The notes under the pieces: generated by a model
Told to the model about the DNA's origin: nothing
The model's database searches: none
The model's input: the letters and a program-made list of their open reading frames with translations, nothing else
Shown: piece after piece, positions 44,553 through 53,312 of the stretch
Layout of the letters: the number at the start of each line of letters is the position of its first letter
Numbering within the stretch: position 1 is the stretch's first letter
Source of the DNA: Pyrobaculum ferrireducens
Lineage (GTDB): Archaea; Thermoproteota; Thermoprotei; Thermoproteales; Thermoproteaceae
Direction of reading: 5' to 3'
NCBI RefSeq assembly: GCF_000234805.1
Contig: NC_016645.1
Span: 2,332,391-2,396,390, forward strand
DNA: 64,000 nucleotides
Position numbers and translations under genes: made by a program

Positions 44553-46529
44553 CTATCCCTCTATAACGTAGTTCAACACTCTGCAGTATTTCAATCTGCC
44601 CTCTCCCCAAGGTGCCATGGGACTCCACTTAACGCCGGTGGAGCCGGCGTAGATGATAACCGTAGCTATGGTGCCAGGAGGTGGCTTATACCTAAACTTT
44701 AAATCAATGAGCCAACTATCGCCAGATTTTACGACAGTATATACATCGGCGTATATTGTCTGTATGTTTGGGTATTGCCCTACATTCTGGGGGAGTACAC
44801 CGGCGCAGATCTCACCCGTGCTGTAGGAATGCCTCCAGTAGTAATCCGGATTAGGTTTGTCGCAATGGATTACGACTGGGTAGAGCGATCTGCCATCATA
44901 TAGTTTTTCAGGTGGGGGAAGCTTGACGTATCCCTTGACGTGGAACACGCCATCTCTATAGAGAGGTCCCTCCACCCATTGGGCCCACTCCCCCACCATG
45001 TAAACCACAGCATATACGCTGGTGCCGTTCCTCGCAACCGCCACTGCTACACGGTTGTGGCAGGGATTGAGGATGGAGTCTCTGTGGCCCCAGAGAGATA
45101 AAGCGTCGTTATGAACCATCTCCCTCACCATCTCCCTCCCCCACTTGGCAGAGACAGAACAGCCAAAACAGGCGAAGCCGTTTTCTTCCACCGCGTAGAG
45201 TCCGCCGTCTAGCTTTGTGTAGTAGTAAATTGGGTGCCTCCCCTCCTTGTCGTAGTGGGAGAGGTGGTTGTTCTGCGCCATGTACCGGGCCTTGAACTCC
45301 GCCGCCTTCAGCACCGTCGGCGTCGCCGGCGGTATGCCTAGAGCGGCGCGCTCATTGTTAATAGCCTCCACCGCCGCGCTGATGAAGCCGGCGGCGTCGT
45401 CAAGCCCCTCTATTTCTCGTGAAGTGATAGCTGAAGTTGTAATCTGCCATGTAGTGAAGGAGGAATGAGTGGTGAAATGCGTCAATGATGTAGTAGTGGT
45501 TGTATACACTATGGATATTTGGCTAGTGGTATATGTTAGAGGAACAGAGGACCTGCTTAACTCAGTCGACAAGCCTCTTGAAGAGTATAAAGTTTCTACA
45601 TTTGCAGGCTTGTGCAGTACTAGGCTTATAATCTCCGAGTAGCTGTGCAACACGGCGACAGCGATAATGAGTGCGGCAAGCGCCGCTACAGCTCTGCCAA
45701 CTGCTTTTCTACCTCTTGGTTTCCACGGAGGCTTTGCGCTGGCGGCCAGGGACGCGGGCCGGGAGGCTGGTGCCCGCACCCTCTCTAGCTGGCGCCATCG
45801 GTGCGGAGGCGAAGGCCTCTCTACTTCAGCCACCGCGTAGGGCCGCCTAATCTCAGCAAGGTAGGGGAAGATCTGCCGCACCACCCTTAACACGTCTTCC
45901 CTCGTGCCGTGGAGGTAGGCGCGGTAGGTTTTGAACCTGTCTATGCCCGCCCTCTCCAGGGCCTCTGTTATGTAAGTCAAGGCGGCTGACGCTCCGTCAC
46001 ATCCGTTTTCCTTCCCCTCTTCAATGAATGTATAGACGACGTGTGTAATCCTGCTGACTAACTGCCAGTCGTCTAGTAGATGCGCCTTGGCCATGACCTC
46101 CCCAAGCTCCATGAAAGCCTTGGCAAAACAGTCGGGGGCAAAGCCCCCTTTTGGCCCCTCCTCAGCGGCATGCAGACTGGGTTGCTCGCTACGCGCAGTC
46201 CTCCTCGGCGACGCGGGCGCGTGTCCCCTAACGTCTACAAGATTTGGAAATATGTCGCGAAGCACCTCGACAACGTCTTCCCTCGTGCCGTGGAGGTATG
46301 CATAGTACGGCTTATACAGATCCACCCCGGCCTCTCTCAACGCCTTCGCCAGGTAGTACCTAGCCGCAGAGGCTCCGTCGCACCCCTTTTCCCTCCCCTC
46401 CTCGATAAAAGTCCAGATTACCGACGCCACTCTACTAATCAACTGCCAATCTTCCAAAATGTGTACCTTAGCCAATACGCTGTCTAGCTCTGCAAAAGCT
46501 CTTGAAAAACAGTCATCAAATTGATCCAC
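44553..46529 (-). CDS. Transmembrane CAP/SCP-domain protein with tandem cytoplasmic module
   Basis: The 658-residue protein starts with two repeats (~7-95 and ~131-222) of a helical module: DWQLISRVASVIWTFIEEG..GCDGASAA..AYLHGTREDV. A basic linker, one membrane helix (~277-300, AVAALAALIIAVAVL), a Thr/Ser-rich stalk (~310-375) and a CAP domain (~385-530; INNERAALG, HLSHYDKEGRHP, WGHRDSILNPCHNRV, AVVYMVGEW) follow, then ~125 residues of beta-rich outside domain with Cys. CAP proteins are secreted in many lineages; a signalling-like layout with inside repeats is unusual. It lies head-to-tail behind the metallopeptidase gene on the same strand, 139 bases away. Confidence 0.85.
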   Translation of the reverse strand: MDQFDDCFSRAFAELDSVLAKVHILEDWQLISRVASVIWTFIEEGREKGCDGASAARYYLAKALREAGVDLYKPYYAYLHGTREDVVEVLRDIFPNLVDVRGHAPASPRRTARSEQPSLHAAEEGPKGGFAPDCFAKAFMELGEVMAKAHLLDDWQLVSRITHVVYTFIEEGKENGCDGASAALTYITEALERAGIDRFKTYRAYLHGTREDVLRVVRQIFPYLAEIRRPYAVAEVERPSPPHRWRQLERVRAPASRPASLAASAKPPWKPRGRKAVGRAVAALAALIIAVAVLHSYSEIISLVLHKPANVETLYSSRGLSTELSRSSVPLTYTTSQISIVYTTTTTSLTHFTTHSSFTTWQITTSAITSREIEGLDDAAGFISAAVEAINNERAALGIPPATPTVLKAAEFKARYMAQNNHLSHYDKEGRHPIYYYTKLDGGLYAVEENGFACFGCSVSAKWGREMVREMVHNDALSLWGHRDSILNPCHNRVAVAVARNGTSVYAVVYMVGEWAQWVEGPLYRDGVFHVKGYVKLPPPEKLYDGRSLYPVVIHCDKPNPDYYWRHSYSTGEICAGVLPQNVGQYPNIQTIYADVYTVVKSGDSWLIDLKFRYKPPPGTIATVIIYAGSTGVKWSPMAPWGEGRLKYCRVLNYVIEG

Positions 46530-46546
46530 TACGTATTGTAGCTACA

Positions 46547-46556
46547 TTTTTAAAAT
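46547..46556. promoter_or_regulatory. Symmetric TATA box shared by divergent genes
   Basis: TTTTAAAATA is ~23 bases from both ATG 46575 (plus) and ATG 46529 (minus). One near-palindromic box may drive both the CAP-domain gene and the membrane protein at 46575. Confidence 0.55.
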
Positions 46557-46574
46557 AATTATTTTATAGACAAT

Positions 46575-47471
46575 ATGGCGAACTACGTCAAGCTTGGGTC
46601 GCTGGCAATTATCACAGGCTTCGTCCTGGGCCTGGTCGTGGTTGTGGGCGTGTTGCTGAGCTCGCCGTCGGGCGTCGCAACGTCGGCGGCCTTGGCGGCC
46701 GCGCTACTGGCCGGGGTGATTTTTGTAGCTGGCTTCGTCCTCCTGGCGCTGGGTCTGAGGGGCTACGGCAGAGCAGGCGCCGTCCTCTACCTAGCTGGCG
46801 TGTTGCTAGCTGTGTTTGTGCTCTCCACTCCACTAGATCTATTTCAAAAACTCCTACTAACCCTCCCACTGAGCCTAGCCGCGCTCGCGGGCCTGGTCCT
46901 CACCAGCATAGCCCTCATAAAAACCAGAGAAGCCCTGGCCAAGACCGCAGGAGCCTTGCTTATCGCAAGCCTCGCCATACTGGTATTCGCCGAAATCGGC
47001 TATATACTTTGGACACCACCTCCTCAACCTCTACCCCCACCTGGCTCTAGTGGCTCTTCAAGTTTTAGCGACGTTGTTGGGGTGTCTACTGCTTATGTCT
47101 TCTTTAACGGGTCTGTTTCGCGGGGGGTGCCTCGGCTGTATGGCGATGCCTATGTCTACGTCGTGGCTTACCAGCCCGGGGTGGCGCTTCCAGACGCCGT
47201 GGCTAGGCAGATAGCACTAGACGCCGGGGAGAAGCCAGTGTACATACTACCCATCCCCATCTACAACACCCCCATAAACCCAGAAGACTACATAGACACA
47301 CTCCCCACAAACACCAAAAACCCAGTGATACTGCTCACATACCCGCTTGACAAAATAACTGTAGTGAACTCATGGCTCCGGCAGATACAGAGCAAATTCG
47401 GCCAGCTACAAAGCAACTACATCAGAATAGAACTAAGCGCAGGACAGCCAAAAAGCATCAGTTTCTTCTGA
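46575..47471 (+). CDS. Membrane protein with C-terminal outside domain, unknown
   Basis: The 298-residue protein has five hydrophobic helices in the first ~150 residues (the first four very Ala/Leu/Val-rich), a proline-rich spacer (PPPQPLPPPGSSGSSS) and a ~130-residue beta-containing outside domain (DAYVYVVAYQPG, PVYILPIPIYN, NPVILLTYPLDKITVV). No family recognised. It is divergent from the CAP-domain gene and shares its promoter region, so the two surface proteins may be co-regulated. Confidence 0.7.
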   Translation: MANYVKLGSLAIITGFVLGLVVVVGVLLSSPSGVATSAALAAALLAGVIFVAGFVLLALGLRGYGRAGAVLYLAGVLLAVFVLSTPLDLFQKLLLTLPLSLAALAGLVLTSIALIKTREALAKTAGALLIASLAILVFAEIGYILWTPPPQPLPPPGSSGSSSFSDVVGVSTAYVFFNGSVSRGVPRLYGDAYVYVVAYQPGVALPDAVARQIALDAGEKPVYILPIPIYNTPINPEDYIDTLPTNTKNPVILLTYPLDKITVVNSWLRQIQSKFGQLQSNYIRIELSAGQPKSISFF

Positions 47472-47662
47472 TAGCGCCGTGTGCAGTCGCCCCCTTACTC
47501 AATCCGGTTGAAGAAGTGTCAACCATGTAAAAATTTCCGTAGCGCTAGAAACGCTCAGTATAGTGAGGCATAACGCATCTCTTGAACGGCGTCCCAGCCG
47601 AATTACAAGTCATCAGATGAGCGCCAAGAAAAAGCTTATAAATAACCAAAATAGGCAACTCA

Positions 47663-47779
47663 GCCCCGGCGAAGAATCGGGGAGCCGCGGCGTGCCGGCC
47701 GCTCCAACCGGTAGTCTAGCCCGGTCAAGGATGCGGGCCTCTCGAGCCCGTGACCCGGGTTCAAATCCCGGCCGGGGCA
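47663..47779 (+). tRNA. tRNA-Glu (CTC) with a 42-base intron after the acceptor stem
   Basis: The 5' acceptor strand GCCCCGG (47663-47669) pairs with CCGGGGC (47772-47778), discriminator A. The T arm is CCGGG-TTCAAAT-CCCGG, and anticodon loop CTCTCGA (anticodon CTC) has stem CGGGC/GCCCG. Between position 7 and TAGTCTAGCC of the D arm lies an extra ~42 bases (about 47670-47711), GC-rich and self-pairing. Because CCGG occurs at both borders the exact splice sites can shift by up to four bases. A TATA box (CTTATAAATA, ~47635-47644) is ~24 bases before the 5' end. CCA is not encoded. Confidence 0.88.
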
Positions 47780-47917
47780 CTCCCCCCATTAGGTTTAATT
47801 CTGTAAAATAGCACTTATTGAAACATAGCGCGCAATTTCAAAAACGGTAGAAACCTTCAAAAGGGGGAGGGTGAACGGAGAACTTCCTCGCGGTTGGGGG
47901 AACTCCGAGCTCGAGAA

Positions 47918-49249
47918 CTAACTAGCCTGATTAATTCCGGCGGCTTTTATCTCTACGTAGGTAAGAAGCTCTTTCACCTTCTCTGTAGCCTTTCCCCAAG
48001 TTATTAGGCCTATTAGAGTTATATGTTCCTGTCCCCCTTTAGAGTCGCTACTATACAGCTCGCAAAAACACAGCCTTTCCCCTAACACATCTGGCATGCG
48101 CGTCCTAGTCCTTTCCGCTGGAATTGTCATAGGTATCCTGGTGTCAATCACTACTTTGAAAATGGCAAGAAACTCTTCCATGCTGGCGTAACTCCTTTGA
48201 AGCGAGTTAGCAATTCCCCTTATGAGACAATTTTTGCTAACCTGATGGGAGAGGTAATCCCCCATTTCACTACACTTTATCTGTGGGATTTCATTTAACC
48301 CCGTTATAGACATAATTCCCCCGATTAATAGATCAATGCTTTTCTTCTCAAGTATCCGCACGTCAAGGCCTCTGTACCCCTCCAGTAACTTGGCTAAGAC
48401 GCGGCTGGCGAAGAGCCCTCTCCTTATCTTATCGCTATTTCTTATAGCTTTACATAAATGATTGACATCACCCTGCGGCATACCGTAACACCTCACATCG
48501 ATAGGCTCAGATGTAATGACTATGATCTCTACCTTATCTTTTGGTAAGCGTGGAGTGATAGCCACGGGTGCGTATAGCGCCGCGAACCTAATGAGTAATT
48601 CCGGAAAATTAGGTATTCGAGCTTTTAGAACGCCGCGCGCTAAGGCGATAGCATGTGGGGAGATTAGTGGGTATTTACTAAGTATTAAAGGTAACACAAC
48701 CCATATAGTAACTAGTAGTGGCTTAAGATGGCTCGCCACATCGATGCTGAGTATTGGGTACCAAAATTTGTGCACCACTAAGAATAAGTCTATCAGCGAG
48801 CCGTAATACAATATGAGGATGAGAAGGAACTTTAACCACATGCCTTTCAAATTATGTGCATATTTTTCACCTAGTATTTCAAGAGCTTTTTCGTAACTTA
48901 GAATACCACTCTTAATAATTTTCTCAATAATTTCTTTAATAAAGTCACCAGAAATCATAAACTTAGTTTCACCCTCCCAGACATACCATATGGTGTAGGC
49001 TAAAGCAAACGCCACAGGCACGAGGAGCAATCTTCCTACACATGGGGGGATTTCAACTAGCAAAGTTGGAAGTTCTACTTTGAATGGTAAGAGGCTTGCA
49101 ATAAAACTTGCAATAAATGGTATATAGATGATGATTATATAGATTGTTAGTATTTGAATACAACATCTAATGACTAAATCATAACCCAGATGTCGTAATT
49201 TATGTAGAAGTTCGGCAACAGATAGGACGCTAGAAAAAATCTCAGACAT
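47918..49249 (-). CDS. AT-rich membrane protein, unknown, next to tRNA-Glu
   Basis: The 443-residue product has hydrophobic helices around residues 30-55, 73-90, 135-160 and 175-190, then a soluble part with Cys pairs (CYGMPQGDVNHLCKAI, CFCELYSS). Its codons are distinctly AT-rich beside the flanking GC-rich genes, a sign of recent transfer, and its 3' end lies ~140 bases from a tRNA gene, a common insertion site. ATG 49249 overlaps the end of the upstream gene by eight bases, so it is expressed from that gene's promoter. No family recognised. Confidence 0.7.
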   Translation of the reverse strand: MSEIFSSVLSVAELLHKLRHLGYDLVIRCCIQILTIYIIIIYIPFIASFIASLLPFKVELPTLLVEIPPCVGRLLLVPVAFALAYTIWYVWEGETKFMISGDFIKEIIEKIIKSGILSYEKALEILGEKYAHNLKGMWLKFLLILILYYGSLIDLFLVVHKFWYPILSIDVASHLKPLLVTIWVVLPLILSKYPLISPHAIALARGVLKARIPNFPELLIRFAALYAPVAITPRLPKDKVEIIVITSEPIDVRCYGMPQGDVNHLCKAIRNSDKIRRGLFASRVLAKLLEGYRGLDVRILEKKSIDLLIGGIMSITGLNEIPQIKCSEMGDYLSHQVSKNCLIRGIANSLQRSYASMEEFLAIFKVVIDTRIPMTIPAERTRTRMPDVLGERLCFCELYSSDSKGGQEHITLIGLITWGKATEKVKELLTYVEIKAAGINQAS

Positions 49250-50015
49250 AAGCGTTTGGTGGGCCTTCGCAAGTCATCGCGGGTTTTGCCCGCCTTGGTT
49301 TTAGGCATAGGGCTCCTCCGCGCATGGCGATGATGTAGTCGCGGGGGGTCCAGGCGAGGGCGGCTAGCGACGCGGCGCCTCCTATCAAGGTGAGGAGTAG
49401 GGTGGCGTGTGTGGCCAAGGCGACGCCCGCGGCGGCTGCGGCGGCGCCGGCTAGGGCTAGGTAGATTTTCTTCTTTAGTCCGCGGCGGCGGTAGGCGCGG
49501 GCCGCGTCGGGGGTGACGGCTTCCTGGGCGAATCTGGCTAGGAGGGTTTTTGTCTGTTGGTAGGCGTGGCAGAGGGCGTTTACCGGGTTGTTGGATCTGC
49601 CGGGCTTCGCCTCTCTGCATATGTGGGGTAGCTCTGCGGCTAGCGCATCCATCCTCTGCTCAACTTCGTCGTGTACGTCTAGGATGAGCCACTTTCTGGT
49701 TTTGACAGCGCCGTCGTGGACGTAGTGCAACGCCCTGCCGAGGGCCCTGCCTGCGTTGTACAGATCGCCGCGGGCCCGGTGGTAGTGGGCTAGGTTGTAG
49801 TAGTACTCGACCAGGCCGGGCTGGGGCTTGTGATGTGCTGGCCTGGCCTCCGACCTGCGGCACCTCCCCCTTCTGCATCTCTCCACGTATACCCTGTCCT
49901 CCTCTACGTCGGGCTCCACGACGCCCCTCATGACGCCTCTGTACAGCTCGCCTCTGGGGAGGCTCTCGGGCCAGGCCTTGTCCACAAGGACGCGGTGGGT
50001 ATTCCACGTGGGCAC
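49242..50015 (-). CDS. Zinc-dependent phospholipase C / S1-P1 nuclease-like membrane protein
   Basis: The protein starts MPTWNTHRVLVDKAW from GTG 50015, ~25 bases after TTTAAA (50037-50042 on the plus strand); GTG 50021 is two codons further up. The soluble part has YYYNLAHYHRARGDLYNAGR and LGRALHYVHDGAVK, the Trp/His..HxxxD pattern of metal-binding helices in zinc-dependent phospholipase C. The C terminus has two membrane helices (LAGAAAAAAGVALATHATLL and a Leu/Ala segment). The metal-site comparison is by eye. It is coupled to the AT-rich gene at 49249. Confidence 0.55.
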   Translation of the reverse strand: MPTWNTHRVLVDKAWPESLPRGELYRGVMRGVVEPDVEEDRVYVERCRRGRCRRSEARPAHHKPQPGLVEYYYNLAHYHRARGDLYNAGRALGRALHYVHDGAVKTRKWLILDVHDEVEQRMDALAAELPHICREAKPGRSNNPVNALCHAYQQTKTLLARFAQEAVTPDAARAYRRRGLKKKIYLALAGAAAAAAGVALATHATLLLTLIGGAASLAALAWTPRDYIIAMRGGALCLKPRRAKPAMTCEGPPNAYV

Positions 50016-50189
50016 GTACACCTCCGCCTGGAGTGTTTAAAGAGTTTGGCATGGGGTCCAGCCGACACCGGCTCGCAGTGCAGAGCTTTGACGTGTTTTA
50101 TAGCTTTGTCTTATTTATAATTTGTCTCGTATCTTTATATATGGCGATGTCGTTGGAAAGATTTATATATGTGTATGTATCTTATAATT

Positions 50190-50330
50190 GCCCGGTGGGC
50201 GGGTTAGGTCTAGTAACTCTTACGTGTCTGGTAATGGGCGGTCTGCCGTGAGGGGCTCGGGAGCCGCTTCGCGGCGTAGAGAGACATGGCTGGTAGGTGG
50301 CTGGGGCGAGCCCCTCGAGACCCGCCGGGC
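50190..50330 (+). ncRNA. Candidate structured non-coding RNA, ~141 bases
   Basis: A TATA box (ATTTATATATG, 50161-50171) lies ~25 bases before a segment with strong nested pairing and no convincing gene. The outer stem GCCCGG..GCGGGT (50190-50204) pairs with ACCCGC-CGGGC (50320-50330). Inside, a perfect ten-pair stem GAGGGGCTCG (50250-50259) pairs with CGAGCCCCTC (50307-50316), enclosing the hairpin GCCGC-TTC-GCGGC (50263-50275). I checked for RNase P RNA (no GGAAAG-type CR-I), SRP RNA, 5S rRNA, tRNA and C/D boxes and found no match. The direction follows the TATA box. Confidence 0.55.
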
Positions 50331-50416
50331 CTATCTCTATCAAATTGGTTGCTTAGGCCTTTGGGGGCTAGCGGAGTTTCTGGAGCGGGTGTTTGTAGAT
50401 GGGGCTGGGCGGTGCG

Positions 50417-50920
50417 TTACGTGCGGGGAGTTTGGCCTCCTCCGCAGTGGTCTCTATATGCGGCTTCGATTTCGAGCAGAGCGTAGTACTGCTCGTCGGT
50501 GAGGGCGACGGCTGGGTTTACCTTCTCTACCTCTCTTATTGCGTCGTCTGCCTTTATACACTTCGTGGCTATTAGGTAGGCCGCCAGTGTTGTGGGGGTC
50601 CTCCCCATGCCCCCCACGCAGTGGACCACGACTGCGCCTCTGGCGGCCTCCCTTTTGATTGTCTCTACCAGCTCGTCGAGTCTCCTGGGTGGGTACCCGT
50701 CGGGGGTTGGCCAGTGGATCCACTCCATGCCCCTCTCGGCCAGGGCCCTGCGGAGCTCCGCCAGCCCCCAGCGGCCGTAGTACTCGATTTCCCAGGCCTC
50801 GGCCAGCGAGATCACCGTCCTTATCCCCAGCTCCCCCCACTTCTCTATGTCCTCTTTTCTAGGCATGCATGACCCAGCCAGCCTGGGGGTGACCCAGTAG
50901 GGGCACTCTATCTTCGCCAC
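50417..50920 (-). CDS. Protein tyrosine / dual-specificity phosphatase
   Basis: The 167-residue protein has the Cx5R loop VHCVGGMGRT (Cys101, Arg107) preceded by TVISLAEAWEI and WIHWPTPDGYPP, whose Asp can be the general acid. The fold is the small Cdc14/DSP-like type found in Crenarchaeota, removing phosphate from Tyr or Ser/Thr. GTG 50920 is ~25 bases after a minus-strand TATA (AGTTAAAACC). Monocistronic. Confidence 0.92.
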   Translation of the reverse strand: MAKIECPYWVTPRLAGSCMPRKEDIEKWGELGIRTVISLAEAWEIEYYGRWGLAELRRALAERGMEWIHWPTPDGYPPRRLDELVETIKREAARGAVVVHCVGGMGRTPTTLAAYLIATKCIKADDAIREVEKVNPAVALTDEQYYALLEIEAAYRDHCGGGQTPRT

Positions 50921-50957
50921 GGCGGGTTCGCTACGTGTGGTTTTAACTGTTTGTCTG

Positions 50958-51680
50958 CTAGAGCCACTCTGTTAATTTTTTCTCTAGGGCCGACATTGCG
51001 GCGTAGGTGAGGACCCCGGCGGCGCTTAGGGTGAGGATGGCGGCGTACATCTCTGCGAAGTCCAGCCTGTGCCAGCTGTCGTATATCAAGGCGCCGAGTC
51101 CGTCGGTCAGCGCGAGGCTCTCTGCTATGAAGGAGACTGAGTAGGCGGTGTTTAGGGCTATTTTCAGCCCCGTTATTATGCCGGGGAGGGCGGAGGGGAG
51201 GACTGCGTACCTCACGACGGCCAGCCTCCCGCCGCCCATGGTGTAGATCAGCGCGGCGAGGTCCCGGGGGAATCTCTGTGTCCACTCCATCACCGAGAGG
51301 GCCACCGGGTAGAAGGCTATTAGCGACATCAGCGCCACTTTACTGGCCTCGATGCCGAATAGGTGTAGGAGGATGGGGAGGAGGGCGACGTGGGGTATTG
51401 GGTAGGTCAAGAGCACCGCGGCTTTAAGCAGATTTGCGCTTACACGCTCGGAGAGCCAGCTCGCCGCCAGCCCCGCCGCTATGCCGCTAGCCAGCGCTAT
51501 CGACGCCGCGGCGCCCACCCTGGCCAGCGTTGCGGCTAGGTTCTTCGCCAGCGTCGGGCCGTCGCGGAGGGCCCGGGCTACGACGTCGGCGAGGGGCGGG
51601 AGGTATGGCTTGTTCACCACGTACGCAACCGCCTGCCAAAGGGCTAGGAGTAATACGAGGGCCGCTAGGTAGTACCTCAC
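50958..51680 (-). CDS. ABC transporter permease (SsuC/TauC type)
   Basis: Start GTG 51680 overlaps the ATPase stop by four bases (GTGA); the open frame upstream is a shadow. The 240-residue protein has six membrane helices and the EAA-type loop (YTMGGGRLAVVRYAVLPSALP) that contacts the ATPase. It is the permease of a nitrate/sulfonate/taurine-type importer whose ATPase and binding protein lie just upstream. Confidence 0.92.
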   Translation of the reverse strand: MRYYLAALVLLLALWQAVAYVVNKPYLPPLADVVARALRDGPTLAKNLAATLARVGAAASIALASGIAAGLAASWLSERVSANLLKAAVLLTYPIPHVALLPILLHLFGIEASKVALMSLIAFYPVALSVMEWTQRFPRDLAALIYTMGGGRLAVVRYAVLPSALPGIITGLKIALNTAYSVSFIAESLALTDGLGALIYDSWHRLDFAEMYAAILTLSAAGVLTYAAMSALEKKLTEWL

Positions 51681-52372
51681 GGCTTGTACGCCTGCCTGAC
51701 GGCGTTTGCCAGCTCTGCCGCGTCTCTGCTGTACTGGCCGGGCGCCAGGCTTGACACCACAGTTAGCGGGGGGCCCCGCACAATGTATATATAGCCCCCG
51801 AGGTCTACTGCGTCTTGTACATTGTGGGTGATCACCAGCATCGTCTTGCCGAGTTTCCGCAGGGCCTCTATGACGTCGCGTCTGTAGTCTATGTCGATCA
51901 TGGAGAGCGGCTCGTCCAGCAACCACACGTCTGCGCCTGAGGCCACCGCCCTTGCTATTAGGACTTTCTGTTGCTCTCCCCCGGAGACCTCCCTGGGGTA
52001 TCTGTCTAGTAGGTGGCTTATCCCCAGCGCCTCGGCGACGTCTCTAACTCTCTGGCTTATTTCGGCGGGCTGGAGACCCCTAATCTTTAAGGGTATGGCG
52101 ATGTTGTCCCGTATCTTCATCCACGGGTAGAGGCCGCCGGTCTGGGGTATGTAGGCTATCCTCCCTCTGAGCTCGGCGGGGGGCCTCCCCATCACCTCTA
52201 CATAGCCTCTCTGGGGGGTTAACACGCCGGCTACCAGCTTTAGGAGCGTCGTCTTGCCGCTTCCGTTAGAGCCGAGTATGGTCGTGATGCCCTTGGGGAA
52301 CTCGGCGGTGAAGTCGTCTAAAATAGCTGGGCCTCTTCTATACCTGAAGTACACCGCGCGCAGGGCGATCAC
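51677..52372 (-). CDS. ABC transporter ATP-binding protein (SsuB/TauB type)
   Basis: Start GTG 52372 overlaps the binding-protein stop (GTGA). The 231-residue ATPase has Walker A GSNGSGKT, Q-loop IPQTGGLYPW, signature REVSGGEQQKV (VSGGEQQ), Walker B VWLLDEP and the His switch VITHN. It powers the permease encoded at 50958. All three genes overlap by four bases, a tightly coupled operon in the order binding protein, ATPase, permease. Confidence 0.94.
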   Translation of the reverse strand: MIALRAVYFRYRRGPAILDDFTAEFPKGITTILGSNGSGKTTLLKLVAGVLTPQRGYVEVMGRPPAELRGRIAYIPQTGGLYPWMKIRDNIAIPLKIRGLQPAEISQRVRDVAEALGISHLLDRYPREVSGGEQQKVLIARAVASGADVWLLDEPLSMIDIDYRRDVIEALRKLGKTMLVITHNVQDAVDLGGYIYIVRGPPLTVVSSLAPGQYSRDAAELANAVRQAYKP

Positions 52373-53277
52373 GAGACGCAGTCTTCGTATCTCAGTTGCT
52401 GTTTTACGAGGCCTTTCTGGAGCAACCAGCTGGAGGCGTCGTTGAATACATCCCGGGGGAGCTGGGCGATGTGCGCTCTCCATACTATCTGGTACCTCTG
52501 CCTAAGGGGCGCTGGCAGGTTGAGCCTCTCGGCGAGTATATCTCTGTACTTTGCCGGGTCTGTGTTGTAGATATCTACTGCCTTGTTGAGGGCTGTTATT
52601 AATTTCTCCAGAGCCCGCCTCCCCTCGGGGGTGCTTGTTATGGAGCTACCTGCCACCAGCACCACGAGATCTCTGTGCTTGGCGAGCAACGTGGCGTTGT
52701 TTAGCAAGGCGAGGGTGCCCCAGGGGTCGGGCATCACGGCGGCGTCCACCTTCCCCTCTATCAAGAGCTGGTATCTATTGGCTATGCTGGGCACGTCGAC
52801 GAACTCCACGTCGCCCTTCACGAGCTTGGAGGCGACGTATTCAATAATGGTATTTTTCGAAATTGCCACATTCCTAACCTGCGCGGCGCCGGGGGCCTTT
52901 ACGTAGTAAAACCCCACGTTTGACTCGTTCTCGGAGAGGCAACAGACAAAGCCCACTATCTTGATGGGCACGCCGTTGCCGATCAACATGAGGGCGCCCA
53001 CGGGGTCGTGTATAGCCACGTCTATCTGCCCGCTGGCGATTGCGGCGTCGCGGTCCCTGGCTGAGCCGAAGTATGTAATCTCCACAGCGACGCCCTCCTT
53101 TTGGAAGAGCCCCTCCCTCTCGGCAACCACAAAGGGGAGGGCGTCGACTATGGGCAGGAGCCCGACTCGTATCTTTACCGTGGGGACCTCCCCGGCCTGT
53201 TGCGGCTTTAGCATGAAAAACATGGAGATTGCGAGGACTGCTACCAACACAGCCAACGCTATGAGAATCCGCCTCAC
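52369..53277 (-). CDS. ABC substrate-binding protein (NMT1/SsuA type)
   Basis: GTG 53277 is ~25 bases after TATA (AATTTTTATC on the minus strand). The 302-residue protein has an N-terminal anchor (ILIALAVLVAVLAISMFFML) and then the periplasmic-binding fold: RVGLLPIVDALPFVVAEREG, LFQKEGVAVEITYFGSARDR, GQIDVAIHDPVGAL and KVDAAVMPDPW. It resembles binding proteins for sulfonates, nitrate or thiamine precursors. A Cys pair (FVCCLSEN) is unusual. The ligand cannot be told from sequence. Confidence 0.88.
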   Translation of the reverse strand: MRRILIALAVLVAVLAISMFFMLKPQQAGEVPTVKIRVGLLPIVDALPFVVAEREGLFQKEGVAVEITYFGSARDRDAAIASGQIDVAIHDPVGALMLIGNGVPIKIVGFVCCLSENESNVGFYYVKAPGAAQVRNVAISKNTIIEYVASKLVKGDVEFVDVPSIANRYQLLIEGKVDAAVMPDPWGTLALLNNATLLAKHRDLVVLVAGSSITSTPEGRRALEKLITALNKAVDIYNTDPAKYRDILAERLNLPAPLRQRYQIVWRAHIAQLPRDVFNDASSWLLQKGLVKQQLRYEDCVS

Positions 53278-53312
53278 GGCCGGTGGTTTTTTCCGAGATA
53301 AAAATTTGAGTT

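Noticed and set aside
49242-50015. Integrase-mediated island boundary at tRNA-Glu
   Set aside because: No integrase gene and no direct repeat of the tRNA 3' end could be found on the far side within the window.
50190-50330. RNase P RNA or SRP RNA
   Set aside because: The conserved GGAAAG-type core (CR-I), the SRP GNAR loop context and the expected lengths are not visible.
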